64,000 nucleotides of DNA from JAYPWI01 sp038135065 (GTDB lineage Bacteria; Actinomycetota; Acidimicrobiia; Acidimicrobiales; Poriferisodalaceae), in NCBI GenBank assembly GCA_038135065.1, contig JAYPWI010000003.1, positions 1 through 64,000 on the forward strand, in the 5' to 3' direction. The position numbers were made by a program, and so were the translations under genes. The notes under the pieces are model-generated. The model was not told the DNA's origin. It saw only the letters and a list, made by a program, of their open reading frames with translations, and did not search any database. Of the stretch, positions 52,448 to 61,064 are shown piece by piece. Every line of letters starts with the position of its first letter. The first letter of the stretch is position 1.

Positions 52448-53665
52448 TCATTCGACGAGGTTGATGAGGTTGAACATCGGCATGTACAGGGCCACCACCA
52501 TCCCGCCGATGGAACCACCCAACACCATGATCAGAAGGGGCTCGAGCAGCGAGGTCAGGCTGTCCACCGTGGCCTCGACCTCCCGTTCGTAGAACAGGGC
52601 CACCTTGTCGAGCATGTTGTCGATCGAACCCGACTCCTCCCCCACCGCCACCATCTGAGTGACCATCGGAGGGAAGATGGGGTTGTCCCGCATCGCAGCG
52701 TTCATCTCTTCGCCACCGCGCACCCGCTGATGGATGTCGGCCACCGCCTCCTCCATCTTGGCGTTCCCCACCGTCTCGCGGGTGATGTCGAGAGCCTCGA
52801 GGATGGGAACCCCGGCCCGGAGCAGCGACTCGAGGGTGCGGGCGAACCGGGTGACCGCAGTTTTGTGGATCAGCCCACCGAAGATGGGCATCTTCAACTT
52901 GGCCTTGTCCCAGGCCACCCGACCCTGTTCGGTGCCCGTCCACCGCTTGAACCCGTAACCGGCACCGCCGGCTAACACGATGAGCACCACCACATAGCTC
53001 TTGACCAGATCCGAGAGCGACACCAGCACCCTGGTCGGAGTGGGCAGGGTGCCCCCCATCTGGTCGTACATCCCCGCGAAGATGGGGACCACGAAGATCA
53101 ACATGCCGATCAGGACCAGGATGACCAGGGCCAGAATGGCGACCGGGTAGGTCAGGGCGGACTTCACCTTGGCCCGCAGGGCGACCTGCTTCTCGATGGT
53201 GTCCGCCAACTGCTCGAGCACGCTGTCGAGCACACCACCGGTCTCCCCCGCCCGGATCATCGACACGAACAAGCGGTTGAACACCTTCGGGTGCTGACCG
53301 AGGGCGACGCTGAGGCTCTGCCCGCCCTCCACGTCGTCGGACACCTCCCGGATCACCGACGCCAGGCGAGGATTCTCCGTCTGGTCGGCCAGCACCCCGA
53401 GTGAGCGCATGAGCGACAGGCCACCGTTGATCATGCTGGCGAACTGGCGGCTGAACACCGCCACGTCCTTCAGCTTGACCCCACTCCCGAACGAGGGAAG
53501 GGTGATCTCTGCCTTGAGGGCCGACTTTTTCTGTTCGGTGATCGAGATCGGGGTGTAGCCCAGCTCCACCAAGCGACGCTGCACCAGGGCAGACGAGTCT
53601 GCCTCGATCTCGCCCTCGACGACCCGTCCAGTGTCGTCGCGAACCTTGTAGGTGAACTGCGACAC
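52448..53665 (-). CDS. pilC: Type IV pilus inner-membrane platform protein
   Basis: Polytopic platform on which pilins are assembled (405 aa). Two GspF domains (about 70-195 and 272-395), each with the FSRQFASMINGGLSLMRSL / FARTLESLLRAGVPILEAL pattern and the G(E)ESG(S/G) loop. Three membrane helices. GTG start with a GAGGG site, 7 bp after the pilT stop. Confidence 0.96.
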   Translation of the reverse strand: MSQFTYKVRDDTGRVVEGEIEADSSALVQRRLVELGYTPISITEQKKSALKAEITLPSFGSGVKLKDVAVFSRQFASMINGGLSLMRSLGVLADQTENPRLASVIREVSDDVEGGQSLSVALGQHPKVFNRLFVSMIRAGETGGVLDSVLEQLADTIEKQVALRAKVKSALTYPVAILALVILVLIGMLIFVVPIFAGMYDQMGGTLPTPTRVLVSLSDLVKSYVVVLIVLAGGAGYGFKRWTGTEQGRVAWDKAKLKMPIFGGLIHKTAVTRFARTLESLLRAGVPILEALDITRETVGNAKMEEAVADIHQRVRGGEEMNAAMRDNPIFPPMVTQMVAVGEESGSIDNMLDKVALFYEREVEATVDSLTSLLEPLLIMVLGGSIGGMVVALYMPMFNLINLVE

Positions 53666-53672
53666 CTGTCCC

Positions 53673-55196
53673 TCAGCTCTTCATCAGCATCTGACGAAGC
53701 TCACCAGGGTTGTGGCACCGCTCGAGGGCCACCTCCATGGACACCGTGCCTGCCTTCACCAACGCGGCCAGCGACTGATCCATGGTCTGCATGCCGTGGG
53801 CCGATCCCGCCTGCAGCGAGCTGTAGATCTGATGGGTCTTGCCCTCCCGGATCAGGTTGCGAATGGCCGGAGTCACCACCATCACCTCGGCAGCCACCGC
53901 CCGGCCCGGTCCGTCGATCCGCGGGAGCAACTGTTGGGTGCACACCGCCATGAGCGAACTGGCCAACTGCACCCGCACCTGCTGCTGCTGATGGGCGGGG
54001 AAGACGTCGATCACCCGATCCACGGCCTGGGGAGCGTCCTGGGTGTGCAGGGTGCCGAACACCAGGTGGCCGGTCTCGGCTGCGGTGAGGGCGGTGTGGA
54101 TGGTGTCCAGGTCGCGCATCTCACCGACCAGCACCACATCGGGGTCCTGACGTAGCGCGCTCTTGAGCGCTCTGGAGAACGACCTGGTGTCCTCGCCGAC
54201 CTCTCGCTGGTTGACCACGCACCGCTTGTGGCCGTGCAGGAACTCGATCGGGTCTTCCACCGTGATGATGTGATCGTCGCGGCTCCGGTTCAGGATGTCG
54301 ATGACCGATGCCAGTGAGGTGGACTTGCCCGAGCCCGTCGGACCGGTGACCAGGACCATTCCCCGGTGGAGCTCCGCGAAGGTGGCCACCACTGGGGGGA
54401 GGCCCAGCTCCTCGAGGGGCACGATCTCGGTGGGGATAGCCCGGAACACCGCACCCACCGAGTTCCGCTGTTGGAACACGTTCATACGGAACCGACCGCG
54501 ACCGGGGATCGAGTGGGAGGTGTCGAGCTCGAGGTCCTCCTCGAAGCGTTCCCGCTGTTTCTGGGTGAGCACGTCGTAGAGAATCCGCCGCAGATCAGAC
54601 GGGTTGAGCACCGGTAGCTCGCTCAACTGCTTCATACTGCCGTGGACCCGCACGGTAGGGGGCACCCCGACCGTGAGGTGCAGGTCGGAACCACCGAGGT
54701 CGAGCAATCGCTCCAGCAGATCGTTGAGCCGCAGGTTCGCCGAGCCGACCGATACCTGGCTCGGGTTGTAGATCAGCTCGATCTGCTCCAGCAGATCGGT
54801 GCGGACGGCGATGGCCGGTGAGACCTGCTCGTCAATCGCGGCCGAGATCTCGGTGATCGCGTCGAGATCGCCCGGGTTCTCCATGGCGACCAGCACGCCG
54901 TCGGCTCGCCGCTCCACCAGCACGGCCTTGTGGCGCCGGGCCACCTCCTCGGGGAGACGCCCCACCGCATCGAAGCGGACCGGCGCGACGGCGAGGTCGA
55001 CGAAGGGGATACCGGCCTGATCGGCGTAGGCCGAGATGATGTCCCGCTCGCTGACCAGGCCCTCCCTGACCAACAGATTGGTCATGGGCACGCCTTCCCG
55101 AGCCTCGCGATCGAGCACGAGCTCGAGCACGTCGCGTGAGAGCACCTTGCGGTCGAGGAGGATTTCGCCGAGCTGGCGCGACGAGGTTTTCGACAT
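53673..55196 (-). CDS. pilT: PilT-type retraction ATPase with an N-terminal MshEN-like domain
   Basis: A 507-residue secretion ATPase; ordinary PilT is about 350. Residues 1-140 look like an MshEN domain (QLGEILLDRKVLSRDVLELVL, then LLVREGLVSERDIISAYADQAGIPFVDL), a fold that binds cyclic di-GMP in other proteins. The rest is PilT: Walker A GPTGSGKSTSLAS, Asp box ITVEDPIEF, Walker B DVVLVGEMRD, and the PilT hallmark AIRNLIREGK plus GMQTMDQSL. AGGAA ribosome binding site. No pilB is adjacent. Confidence 0.9.
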   Translation of the reverse strand: MSKTSSRQLGEILLDRKVLSRDVLELVLDREAREGVPMTNLLVREGLVSERDIISAYADQAGIPFVDLAVAPVRFDAVGRLPEEVARRHKAVLVERRADGVLVAMENPGDLDAITEISAAIDEQVSPAIAVRTDLLEQIELIYNPSQVSVGSANLRLNDLLERLLDLGGSDLHLTVGVPPTVRVHGSMKQLSELPVLNPSDLRRILYDVLTQKQRERFEEDLELDTSHSIPGRGRFRMNVFQQRNSVGAVFRAIPTEIVPLEELGLPPVVATFAELHRGMVLVTGPTGSGKSTSLASVIDILNRSRDDHIITVEDPIEFLHGHKRCVVNQREVGEDTRSFSRALKSALRQDPDVVLVGEMRDLDTIHTALTAAETGHLVFGTLHTQDAPQAVDRVIDVFPAHQQQQVRVQLASSLMAVCTQQLLPRIDGPGRAVAAEVMVVTPAIRNLIREGKTHQIYSSLQAGSAHGMQTMDQSLAALVKAGTVSMEVALERCHNPGELRQMLMKS

Positions 55197-55264
55197 GCCG
55201 TTCCTGTCGACCGACCTGGTTGAGAATCAACCCGGGGGAGCGCGGGCTCGGAGAAAACCTCAGC

Positions 55265-56095
55265 TCAGAGGTCGAGCCCGACGGCCGCCGCCATCACCTC
55301 GATCGGGGGCTCGCAGCCGGTCCACCGTCGAAACTGCTCCCCAGCCTGGAACAACAGCATCCCGACCCCGTTCACGGCGACGGCGCCCCGGCTACGGGCA
55401 GCAGCCAGCAAGGGTGTTTCTGCCGGGTGATAGATCAGATCGGCCACCAGTTGGCCGGCCCGAATGAGCGACGGATCGACGGGCAACGGGTCGTCGGCCT
55501 GCATGCCGAGCGGGGTGGCCTGCACGATGAGGTCGGCACTGCGCACCGCCCCGAGTTCCCCGATCACGGCCCGTCCGCCGGTCGCTGCCACAGCAGCACG
55601 GGCTCGTTCGGCAGAACGGTTCACAATGGTCACGGTGGCCCCGCCCTCGAGGAGGGCCAGCGCGACCGCCACCGCAGCCCCTCCGGCCCCCAGCACGGTG
55701 ACCGCTGCCTCGTGTGGGTCGAACCCCATCTGCGATCTCATGGACCGGACGAAACCTGACCCGTCGGTGTTGTCCCCCACCAGACGGTCGCCGTCCCGGT
55801 ACACGGTGTTGGCCGCCCCAAGGGCGGCAGCAGCAGGGGTGAGCACGTCAACGGCTGCCGCCACCGCCTGCTTGTGGGGCATGGTCACCGACAAGCCGTC
55901 GATCCCCATCACCCGCATGGCGGCCACAGCCTCCCCTGCTCGACCCGCCGTCACGGGCAGTGCGACATACACCCAGTCGAGGTCGAGGTGCCGGAACGCA
56001 GCATTGTGCAACGTGGGGCTCAGGCTGTGCCGCACCGGGTCGCCGATCACGGCAGCCAGGCGGGTCGTACCAGTGGGATGCCATCCGTCGGTCAT
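55265..56095 (-). CDS. aroE: Shikimate dehydrogenase
   Basis: Reduces 3-dehydroshikimate with NADPH (276 aa). SHSLSP-type motif (RHSLSPTLHNAAF), catalytic Lys in VTMPHKQAV, DNTDGSGFVRSM, and the dinucleotide loop LGAGGAAVAVALALLEGG. The ATG at 56095 overlaps the mltG stop (ATGA); a GTG two codons upstream is possible. Separated from aroB/aroQ by the pilus block. Confidence 0.95.
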   Translation of the reverse strand: MTDGWHPTGTTRLAAVIGDPVRHSLSPTLHNAAFRHLDLDWVYVALPVTAGRAGEAVAAMRVMGIDGLSVTMPHKQAVAAAVDVLTPAAAALGAANTVYRDGDRLVGDNTDGSGFVRSMRSQMGFDPHEAAVTVLGAGGAAVAVALALLEGGATVTIVNRSAERARAAVAATGGRAVIGELGAVRSADLIVQATPLGMQADDPLPVDPSLIRAGQLVADLIYHPAETPLLAAARSRGAVAVNGVGMLLFQAGEQFRRWTGCEPPIEVMAAAVGLDL

Positions 56096-57339
56096 CCGCA
56101 CAGCCCCAGTTCCTGACAGCGCGCCTTGTCTCGCTCGAATTCCTCTGCGCTCACTGCGAAATTGTGGCGCCCGGTCTCATCGGCCAGGACGTAGAACATC
56201 CACTGCCCTGCTGCGGGCGCGAGGGCCGCCTCGAGGGCCGCTCGCCCCGGTGCGGCAATCGGGGTCGGGGGAAGACCCGTGACCACCCTGGTGTTGTAGG
56301 GGGACACCGTCTCGAGGTCCGACACCGTGATCTCGTTGTCTCCCGTCACGTACACGACGGTGGCGTCGATGCCCAGCGGCCAACCGGCGGCCAGACGGTT
56401 GTGAATGACCCGTGAGATCTTGGGTCGATCGGCGGGAACCCCGGCTTCTCGCTCGATCAGACTGGCCACGATCAGGGCGTCGTAGCCCGACAGGCCGACC
56501 GTTTCCTGTGCTCGCCCGTAGCCGAGCTCACCCATGACCTGATCCATCCGGCCGATCATCTGGGCCACGAGGTCCTCGGGCCCTGCGTCGGTGGCCAAGA
56601 AGTAGGTGTCGGGGAACAGCAGCCCTTCCCAGGGCTCGAGCACCCCCTCACCGAGCTCGCCTTCGGCGGGGGCATAGATCGATCGCACTGCCCCGGACCG
56701 CAACTCGATCTCGAACTGAGCCCCCGTGAAGGACAACCCGTCGGTCTGGTCGATGACTCCCACGATCTGGGCGAGGGTCAGCCCCTCGGGCACGGTGACC
56801 CGTATCTGCTCGGCTTGGGCCACCCGGGCCGGCCCTCCACGCAGCACGTCGAGGGCCTCCCACACCGAGCTGTTGGCGTAGAAGGTGTATTCCCCCGCCT
56901 GGAAGGCCGGACCACCCTTGAGGCGGACATACCACTCGTAGGCCGTCGCGTCGGGAATGACCCCCGCGGTCTCCAGCATCTCGGAGATCCCCGACGTGCT
57001 CGAGCCCGGCGGCAGTTCCAGCACCACGGCGGCCCCCGGCTCGCCGGGCGGATCGAACCGTTCGGACGCCCACCGGGCGGCCTGCCACACCAGGTAACCG
57101 GCGACGGCGACGACCGCGAGCACTACCAACAAACCCATGGACGTGCCGCGTCCCCGGCGCAGCCACACCGTCTCGTAGTCGACACCCTCTCGCCCGGTAT
57201 CCACCGGACGGCCCTGGTGGAGCGGTTCGTGACCCATGGCGGGCTGTCCCAACCCAGGCTGGTGGAGACCCGGTTGGGGAGCGCCCGACACCCCGGGCCG
57301 TGAGGCGTCCCCCGTGGTCGGTGGACCGGGGGCCGTCAT
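56092..57339 (-). CDS. mltG: Endolytic transglycosylase MltG (YceG-like)
   Basis: Cuts nascent glycan strands in the periplasm/wall zone (415 aa). A long Gly/Pro-rich cytoplasmic N-terminus (1-60), one membrane helix (about 70-90, MGLLVVLAVVAVAGYLVWQA), a LysM-like part, and the YceG domain with catalytic Glu in ASLIEREAGVPADRPKISRV and the PYNTRVVTGLPPTPIAAPG motif. Start ATG overlaps the ruvX stop. Confidence 0.94.
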   Translation of the reverse strand: MTAPGPPTTGDASRPGVSGAPQPGLHQPGLGQPAMGHEPLHQGRPVDTGREGVDYETVWLRRGRGTSMGLLVVLAVVAVAGYLVWQAARWASERFDPPGEPGAAVVLELPPGSSTSGISEMLETAGVIPDATAYEWYVRLKGGPAFQAGEYTFYANSSVWEALDVLRGGPARVAQAEQIRVTVPEGLTLAQIVGVIDQTDGLSFTGAQFEIELRSGAVRSIYAPAEGELGEGVLEPWEGLLFPDTYFLATDAGPEDLVAQMIGRMDQVMGELGYGRAQETVGLSGYDALIVASLIEREAGVPADRPKISRVIHNRLAAGWPLGIDATVVYVTGDNEITVSDLETVSPYNTRVVTGLPPTPIAAPGRAALEAALAPAAGQWMFYVLADETGRHNFAVSAEEFERDKARCQELGLCG

Positions 57340-57758
57340 CGCTCGGCCTGCCCGTCCAGCCACGACTGCAGGAGCACCGAGGCCGCGACCTTGTCCACCA
57401 CCTTGCGACGCTGAGGGGCGCTCAGCCCTTGTTCGATCAGGATGCGATCGGCCGTCACGGTGGTGAGCCGCTCGTCGTGAAGTTCGACGGGCACTCCGAC
57501 CACGGCGCCAAGGGCGACCGCCTCGGTCCGAGCAGCCCGAGCTGCCGGTCCGTCGCTGCCATCGAGCGACAGGGGCAGGCCCACCACCACGATCTCCGCC
57601 TCCACCTCGGCGACGATAGCTGCGATCCGGCGCCGATCCCGGTCATGGTCGCCGGTTCGCTCCACCACCTCGTAGGGAAGGGCGAGGGCCCCATCACCCG
57701 CTGAGATGGCAATACCGATGCGACGGGACCCGAGATCGACCCCGACCGCCCTCACCAT
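57336..57758 (-). CDS. ruvX: Putative pre-16S rRNA nuclease / Holliday junction resolvase-like (RuvX/YqgF)
   Basis: RNase H-fold nuclease of the YqgF family, implicated in 16S rRNA 5' maturation (140 aa). AVGVDLGSRRIGIAIS at the start with the first catalytic Asp, VVGLPLSLDGS, and the final KVVDKVAASVLLQSWLD. Position between alaS and mltG is the standard actinobacterial one. Confidence 0.94.
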   Translation of the reverse strand: MVRAVGVDLGSRRIGIAISAGDGALALPYEVVERTGDHDRDRRRIAAIVAEVEAEIVVVGLPLSLDGSDGPAARAARTEAVALGAVVGVPVELHDERLTTVTADRILIEQGLSAPQRRKVVDKVAASVLLQSWLDGQAER

Positions 57759-57794
57759 GGTCGCCCAGCCGACGCCACTACCCGCCGCCTGGCT

Positions 57795-60392
57795 TCACCC
57801 GAGCCCCGCTGCCGTTCTGACCAGGGCCAACGCCTCGTCAATGGCCTCGACCTTACGACCGCCAGCAACGATGAGATCGGGATTTCCCTTCCGACCGAAC
57901 CCGCCTTGGACGGCAGTGGCCGCCTCGTCGAGCAGGTCGACGGCCGAGAGGCCACCGTCCGCCGTCACGGCCGCGACCAGCGCGACCCCGCCGCCGTCAG
58001 GCGAGCCGGCCAACACCACCCCTCGGATGCCCGGACGGTCCCTTACGGCAAGCGCCAGATCACGGAGGCCGTCGCGCTCCATCCCGTCCAGCCGAGCGAC
58101 GACGAGCCCGTCGACGGCGTCGGCTGCCAATTCCGCCGAGCGGGCACCGGCCGCCGCCTGTTGCAAGCTCTTGATCTGGGCCCGGAGTTCCTTGATCTCG
58201 GCCAGGCGTCGTTCCACCGCCCCGGGAAGCTCCTCGGGACCGGTGTTCAGCATGCGGGACAGCTGGTCGATGGTCGCCTCGTCGGCTTGGAGGCGCTCCA
58301 CGGTCGTCGTGCCGGTGATGGCTTCCACCCGACGCAGGTTCGATCCGATGCTGCTCTCGGACACGATGCGCAGATGGCCGATGTCCCCCAGGGCCCGCAC
58401 ATGGGTGCCGCCACACAGCTCCAACGAGTTCGCCCCTGCTTCGAGGACCCGAACCACGTCGCCGTACTTGTCACCGAAGAAGGCCACGGCCCCCAAGCGC
58501 TGAGCTTCGTCCATCGACGTCTCGAAGTGACGGCAGTGTTCGTTGGTCAGGATCTCCCGGTTGGCCAGGTTCTCGATGGCCGTCAACTGCTCGTCGGTCA
58601 CCGCCTCGTAGTGGCTGAAGTCGAAACGCAGCCGGTCCGGGGCAACCAGGGAGCCGGCCTGTTTCACATGGCCACCCAGCACCTCGCGGAGGGCCCAGTG
58701 CAGGATGTGGGTGCCCGTGTGGTTTCGTCGAATGGCATCCCGGCGAGCGTCGTCGACCACGGCGGACGCCGTGTCCCCCGCAGCGACGGTGCCCTGCACC
58801 ACCCGGCCGACGTGCCGATGCAACTCGGGAAGGGCCAGGGTGCAGTCGAGCACCTCGACCACCCCCGACCCAGTGGTGATGGTGCCGACGTCACCGACCT
58901 GCCCGCCACTCTCGGCATAGAACGGCGTGCGGTCCAAGAAGACCTCGACCGAGCGCTGCCCCTCCTCGTCCTCGCCGACATCGAGGACGGCCAAGATCCG
59001 CACGTCGTCCAGGGCCGTGGTCGAACGGTCGAACGTCGTAGCCCCGAACTGGTCGATGATCTCCCGGTAGTCCTGGTTGGCCATCGTCGGCCCGTCGGCC
59101 CGCGCGGCGCGGGCCCGCTCCCGCTGGGCTGCCATCTCGGCATCGAAGCCCGCCATGTCGATGCTCAGGCCGCGCTCGGCCAGCATCTCCTCTGTGACCT
59201 CTACGGGGAACCCGAACGTGTCGTGAAGCTGGAACGCCACCTGCCCGGGAAGGTCCTCACCTTCGGCGAGGCGGGCCACCGCGTCCTCGAGGATCTGCGA
59301 CCCAGTGGCCAGGGTGCGCCGGAACCGCTCCTCCTCGCGCGACACCACATCGGAAATGAAGGATCGGTTCTTCACCAGGTCGGGATACGCCTCCCCCATC
59401 ACCTCCACCACGACGTCGACCAGGCGCGGCATCACCACCTCCTCCACACCGAGCACCCAGGCGTGACGCACCGCCCGGCGGATGATCCGGCGCAGCACAT
59501 AGCCCCGATCCTCGTTGGAGGGGAACACTCCATCGCTGATGAGCATCGCCGTGGTGCGGGCATGGTCGGCAAAGATCCGCATCGACACGTCGCGCTCGGG
59601 GTCAGCCCCGTACTCGACCCCGGTGATCCGTTCCGCTTCGGCCAACAGCGGAGCGAACAGGTCGATGTCCCATGCGCTGGGCTTTCCCTGCAACACCGCC
59701 AGGATGCGCTCGAGACCGGCTCCCGTGTCGATGCCGGTCGCCGGAAGGGGCGTCAGTTCACCCGTGCCATCGTTGGCGAACTGCATGAACACCAGGTTCC
59801 AGACCTCGATGAAACGGTCCTCGCCCCCATGGGCGGGACCACCGGCCTCACCGAACTCCTCGCCGAGGTCGAAGAAGATCTCGCTGCACGGTCCGCACGG
59901 CCCGGTGTCACCGGCCGCCCACCAGTTGTCCTTGTCCAGACGCTGGATGCGCTCGGCGGGAACGCCGACCGTGTCCCGCCAGATGGCTTCGGCATCGTCG
60001 TCGGACACGTGCACGGTGATCCACAGGCGATCGGCGTCCAAGCCCAGCACACCAGTGACGAACTCCCACGCCCAGGGAATGGCGTCGGACTTGAAGTAGT
60101 CGCCGAAGCTGAAATTGCCCATCATCTCGAAGAAGGTGAAATGGCGGTTGGTTCGCCCGATGTCGTCGAGATCGTTGTGTTTCCCGCCGGCTCGAACGCA
60201 CTTCTGGATGGTGGTCATCCGCGTCGACGGCGGCGCTTCCTCCCCCAGGAAGTAGGGCATGAACGGCACCATGCCAGCCACCGTGAACAGCAGCGACGGC
60301 TCGTGGGGGATCAGGCTGGCCGAGGCGCGCACCTGATGGCCGCGCTCGGCCCAAAAGGTCGAGAAGGCATCACGCAGTTGGGCTGCTTGCAT
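57795..60392 (-). CDS. alaS: Alanine-tRNA ligase
   Basis: Class II alanyl-tRNA synthetase (865 aa). Catalytic core (1-240: KCVRAGGKHNDLDDIG, FFEMMGNFSFGDYFK), tRNA-recognition domain, editing domain with the zinc ligands HTGTHILHWAL and ELCGGTHV, and the C-terminal oligomer/DHHA1 domain (VLAGSPDGGGVALVAAV). The ATG at 60392 has a TACGCT box 8 nt upstream; the frame further upstream is not coding. Confidence 0.97.
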   Translation of the reverse strand: MQAAQLRDAFSTFWAERGHQVRASASLIPHEPSLLFTVAGMVPFMPYFLGEEAPPSTRMTTIQKCVRAGGKHNDLDDIGRTNRHFTFFEMMGNFSFGDYFKSDAIPWAWEFVTGVLGLDADRLWITVHVSDDDAEAIWRDTVGVPAERIQRLDKDNWWAAGDTGPCGPCSEIFFDLGEEFGEAGGPAHGGEDRFIEVWNLVFMQFANDGTGELTPLPATGIDTGAGLERILAVLQGKPSAWDIDLFAPLLAEAERITGVEYGADPERDVSMRIFADHARTTAMLISDGVFPSNEDRGYVLRRIIRRAVRHAWVLGVEEVVMPRLVDVVVEVMGEAYPDLVKNRSFISDVVSREEERFRRTLATGSQILEDAVARLAEGEDLPGQVAFQLHDTFGFPVEVTEEMLAERGLSIDMAGFDAEMAAQRERARAARADGPTMANQDYREIIDQFGATTFDRSTTALDDVRILAVLDVGEDEEGQRSVEVFLDRTPFYAESGGQVGDVGTITTGSGVVEVLDCTLALPELHRHVGRVVQGTVAAGDTASAVVDDARRDAIRRNHTGTHILHWALREVLGGHVKQAGSLVAPDRLRFDFSHYEAVTDEQLTAIENLANREILTNEHCRHFETSMDEAQRLGAVAFFGDKYGDVVRVLEAGANSLELCGGTHVRALGDIGHLRIVSESSIGSNLRRVEAITGTTTVERLQADEATIDQLSRMLNTGPEELPGAVERRLAEIKELRAQIKSLQQAAAGARSAELAADAVDGLVVARLDGMERDGLRDLALAVRDRPGIRGVVLAGSPDGGGVALVAAVTADGGLSAVDLLDEAATAVQGGFGRKGNPDLIVAGGRKVEAIDEALALVRTAAGLG

Positions 60393-60400
60393 GCCATGGC

Positions 60401-60406
60401 AGCGTA
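60401..60406 (-). promoter_or_regulatory. Candidate leaderless -10 box (TACGCT)
   Basis: On the minus strand TACGCT lies 8 nt before the alaS ATG, with no purine-rich ribosome binding site. Confidence 0.45.
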
Positions 60407-60442
60407 GCGACCACGGTCGCCCATGTCGGCTTCCAGACCCGG

Positions 60443-60679
60443 TCAGACACCCTCGGCGTCGCGCAGACGACGCTCTGTGTCCCTCATCTCCCGCCGTCCG
60501 TCCACCCATGCCTCGCGTAGATCTCGACCCACCCGGCGGGCCGCTCCGGCCGCAGTGGCCGTGCCCCGAACGGCGGCATGGCGATCGGCGAAGGCCTTGA
60601 CCCGCCGCTGGATCCACAATGATCCACCGGCCCCGAACAAACTGCCGATCGTCAACCACCTCAGCCGCTTCAACACCAT
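60443..60679 (-). CDS. Small conserved membrane-anchored protein (DUF6167-like)
   Basis: A 78-residue protein: an N-terminal hydrophobic stretch with basic flanks (LKRLRWLTIGSLFGAGGSLWIQRRVK), then a highly charged helical tail (REAWVDGRREMRDTERRLRDAEG). A similar small protein sits beside alaS in other Actinobacteria (named DUF6167 in Streptomyces; recalled, not checked). Function unknown. The start may be the ATG at 60679 or the GTG at 60676, which lies 7 nt after a TAGCAT box. Confidence 0.6.
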   Translation of the reverse strand: MVLKRLRWLTIGSLFGAGGSLWIQRRVKAFADRHAAVRGTATAAGAARRVGRDLREAWVDGRREMRDTERRLRDAEGV

Positions 60680-60710
60680 CACGATGCTAGCGGCCAGGGT
60701 TCGGCAGGGG

Positions 60711-61064
60711 TCAGCCCCCGCCCAGGGACCTGCGGGCGCTGCCCAGGCCGGCCAGCAGGGCCCGCACCTTGATCCACGGCCAGCGCACGACCCGGGTGAC
60801 GGCCCGACCGAACCCGATGAGACCACCCGACACGATGGCGGCCGAGTCCAAGACCTCGTGGAGGCGCTCGAGTTCCACATCGGCGCTGTCCACCGTCGAC
60901 CGCAGCTCGCTCATGGTCGGCAGGCCCTCCTCGACCAGCCGCTCGGTTGCCGCCCGCAACCGCCGGAGGACCTCGAGGAGTTGGAACAACACGAACAGCA
61001 AGACGGTCATGATCACCACGACGCACACCGTCACCACCACTGCGGCCAGGTCGCCAGCGCTCAC
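60711..61064 (-). CDS. DUF948-like membrane protein
   Basis: A 117-residue protein with one N-terminal membrane helix (residues 5-28, LAAVVVTVCVVVIMTVLLFVLFQL) and a long amphipathic helix after it (LRRLRAATERLVEEGLPTMSELRSTVDSADVELERLHEVL), the layout of DUF948. Envelope-linked function is assumed for the family. GTG start at 61064 overlaps the rarA stop (GTGA). The upstream open frame is a rarA shadow. Confidence 0.75.
   Translation of the reverse strand: MSAGDLAAVVVTVCVVVIMTVLLFVLFQLLEVLRRLRAATERLVEEGLPTMSELRSTVDSADVELERLHEVLDSAAIVSGGLIGFGRAVTRVVRWPWIKVRALLAGLGSARRSLGGG

Noticed and set aside
57906..60407. 833-codon plus-strand open frame opposite alaS
   Set aside because: Antisense shadow of alaS caused by high-GC codon bias; composition (poly-His/Gln/Val-Gly mixtures) fits no family.
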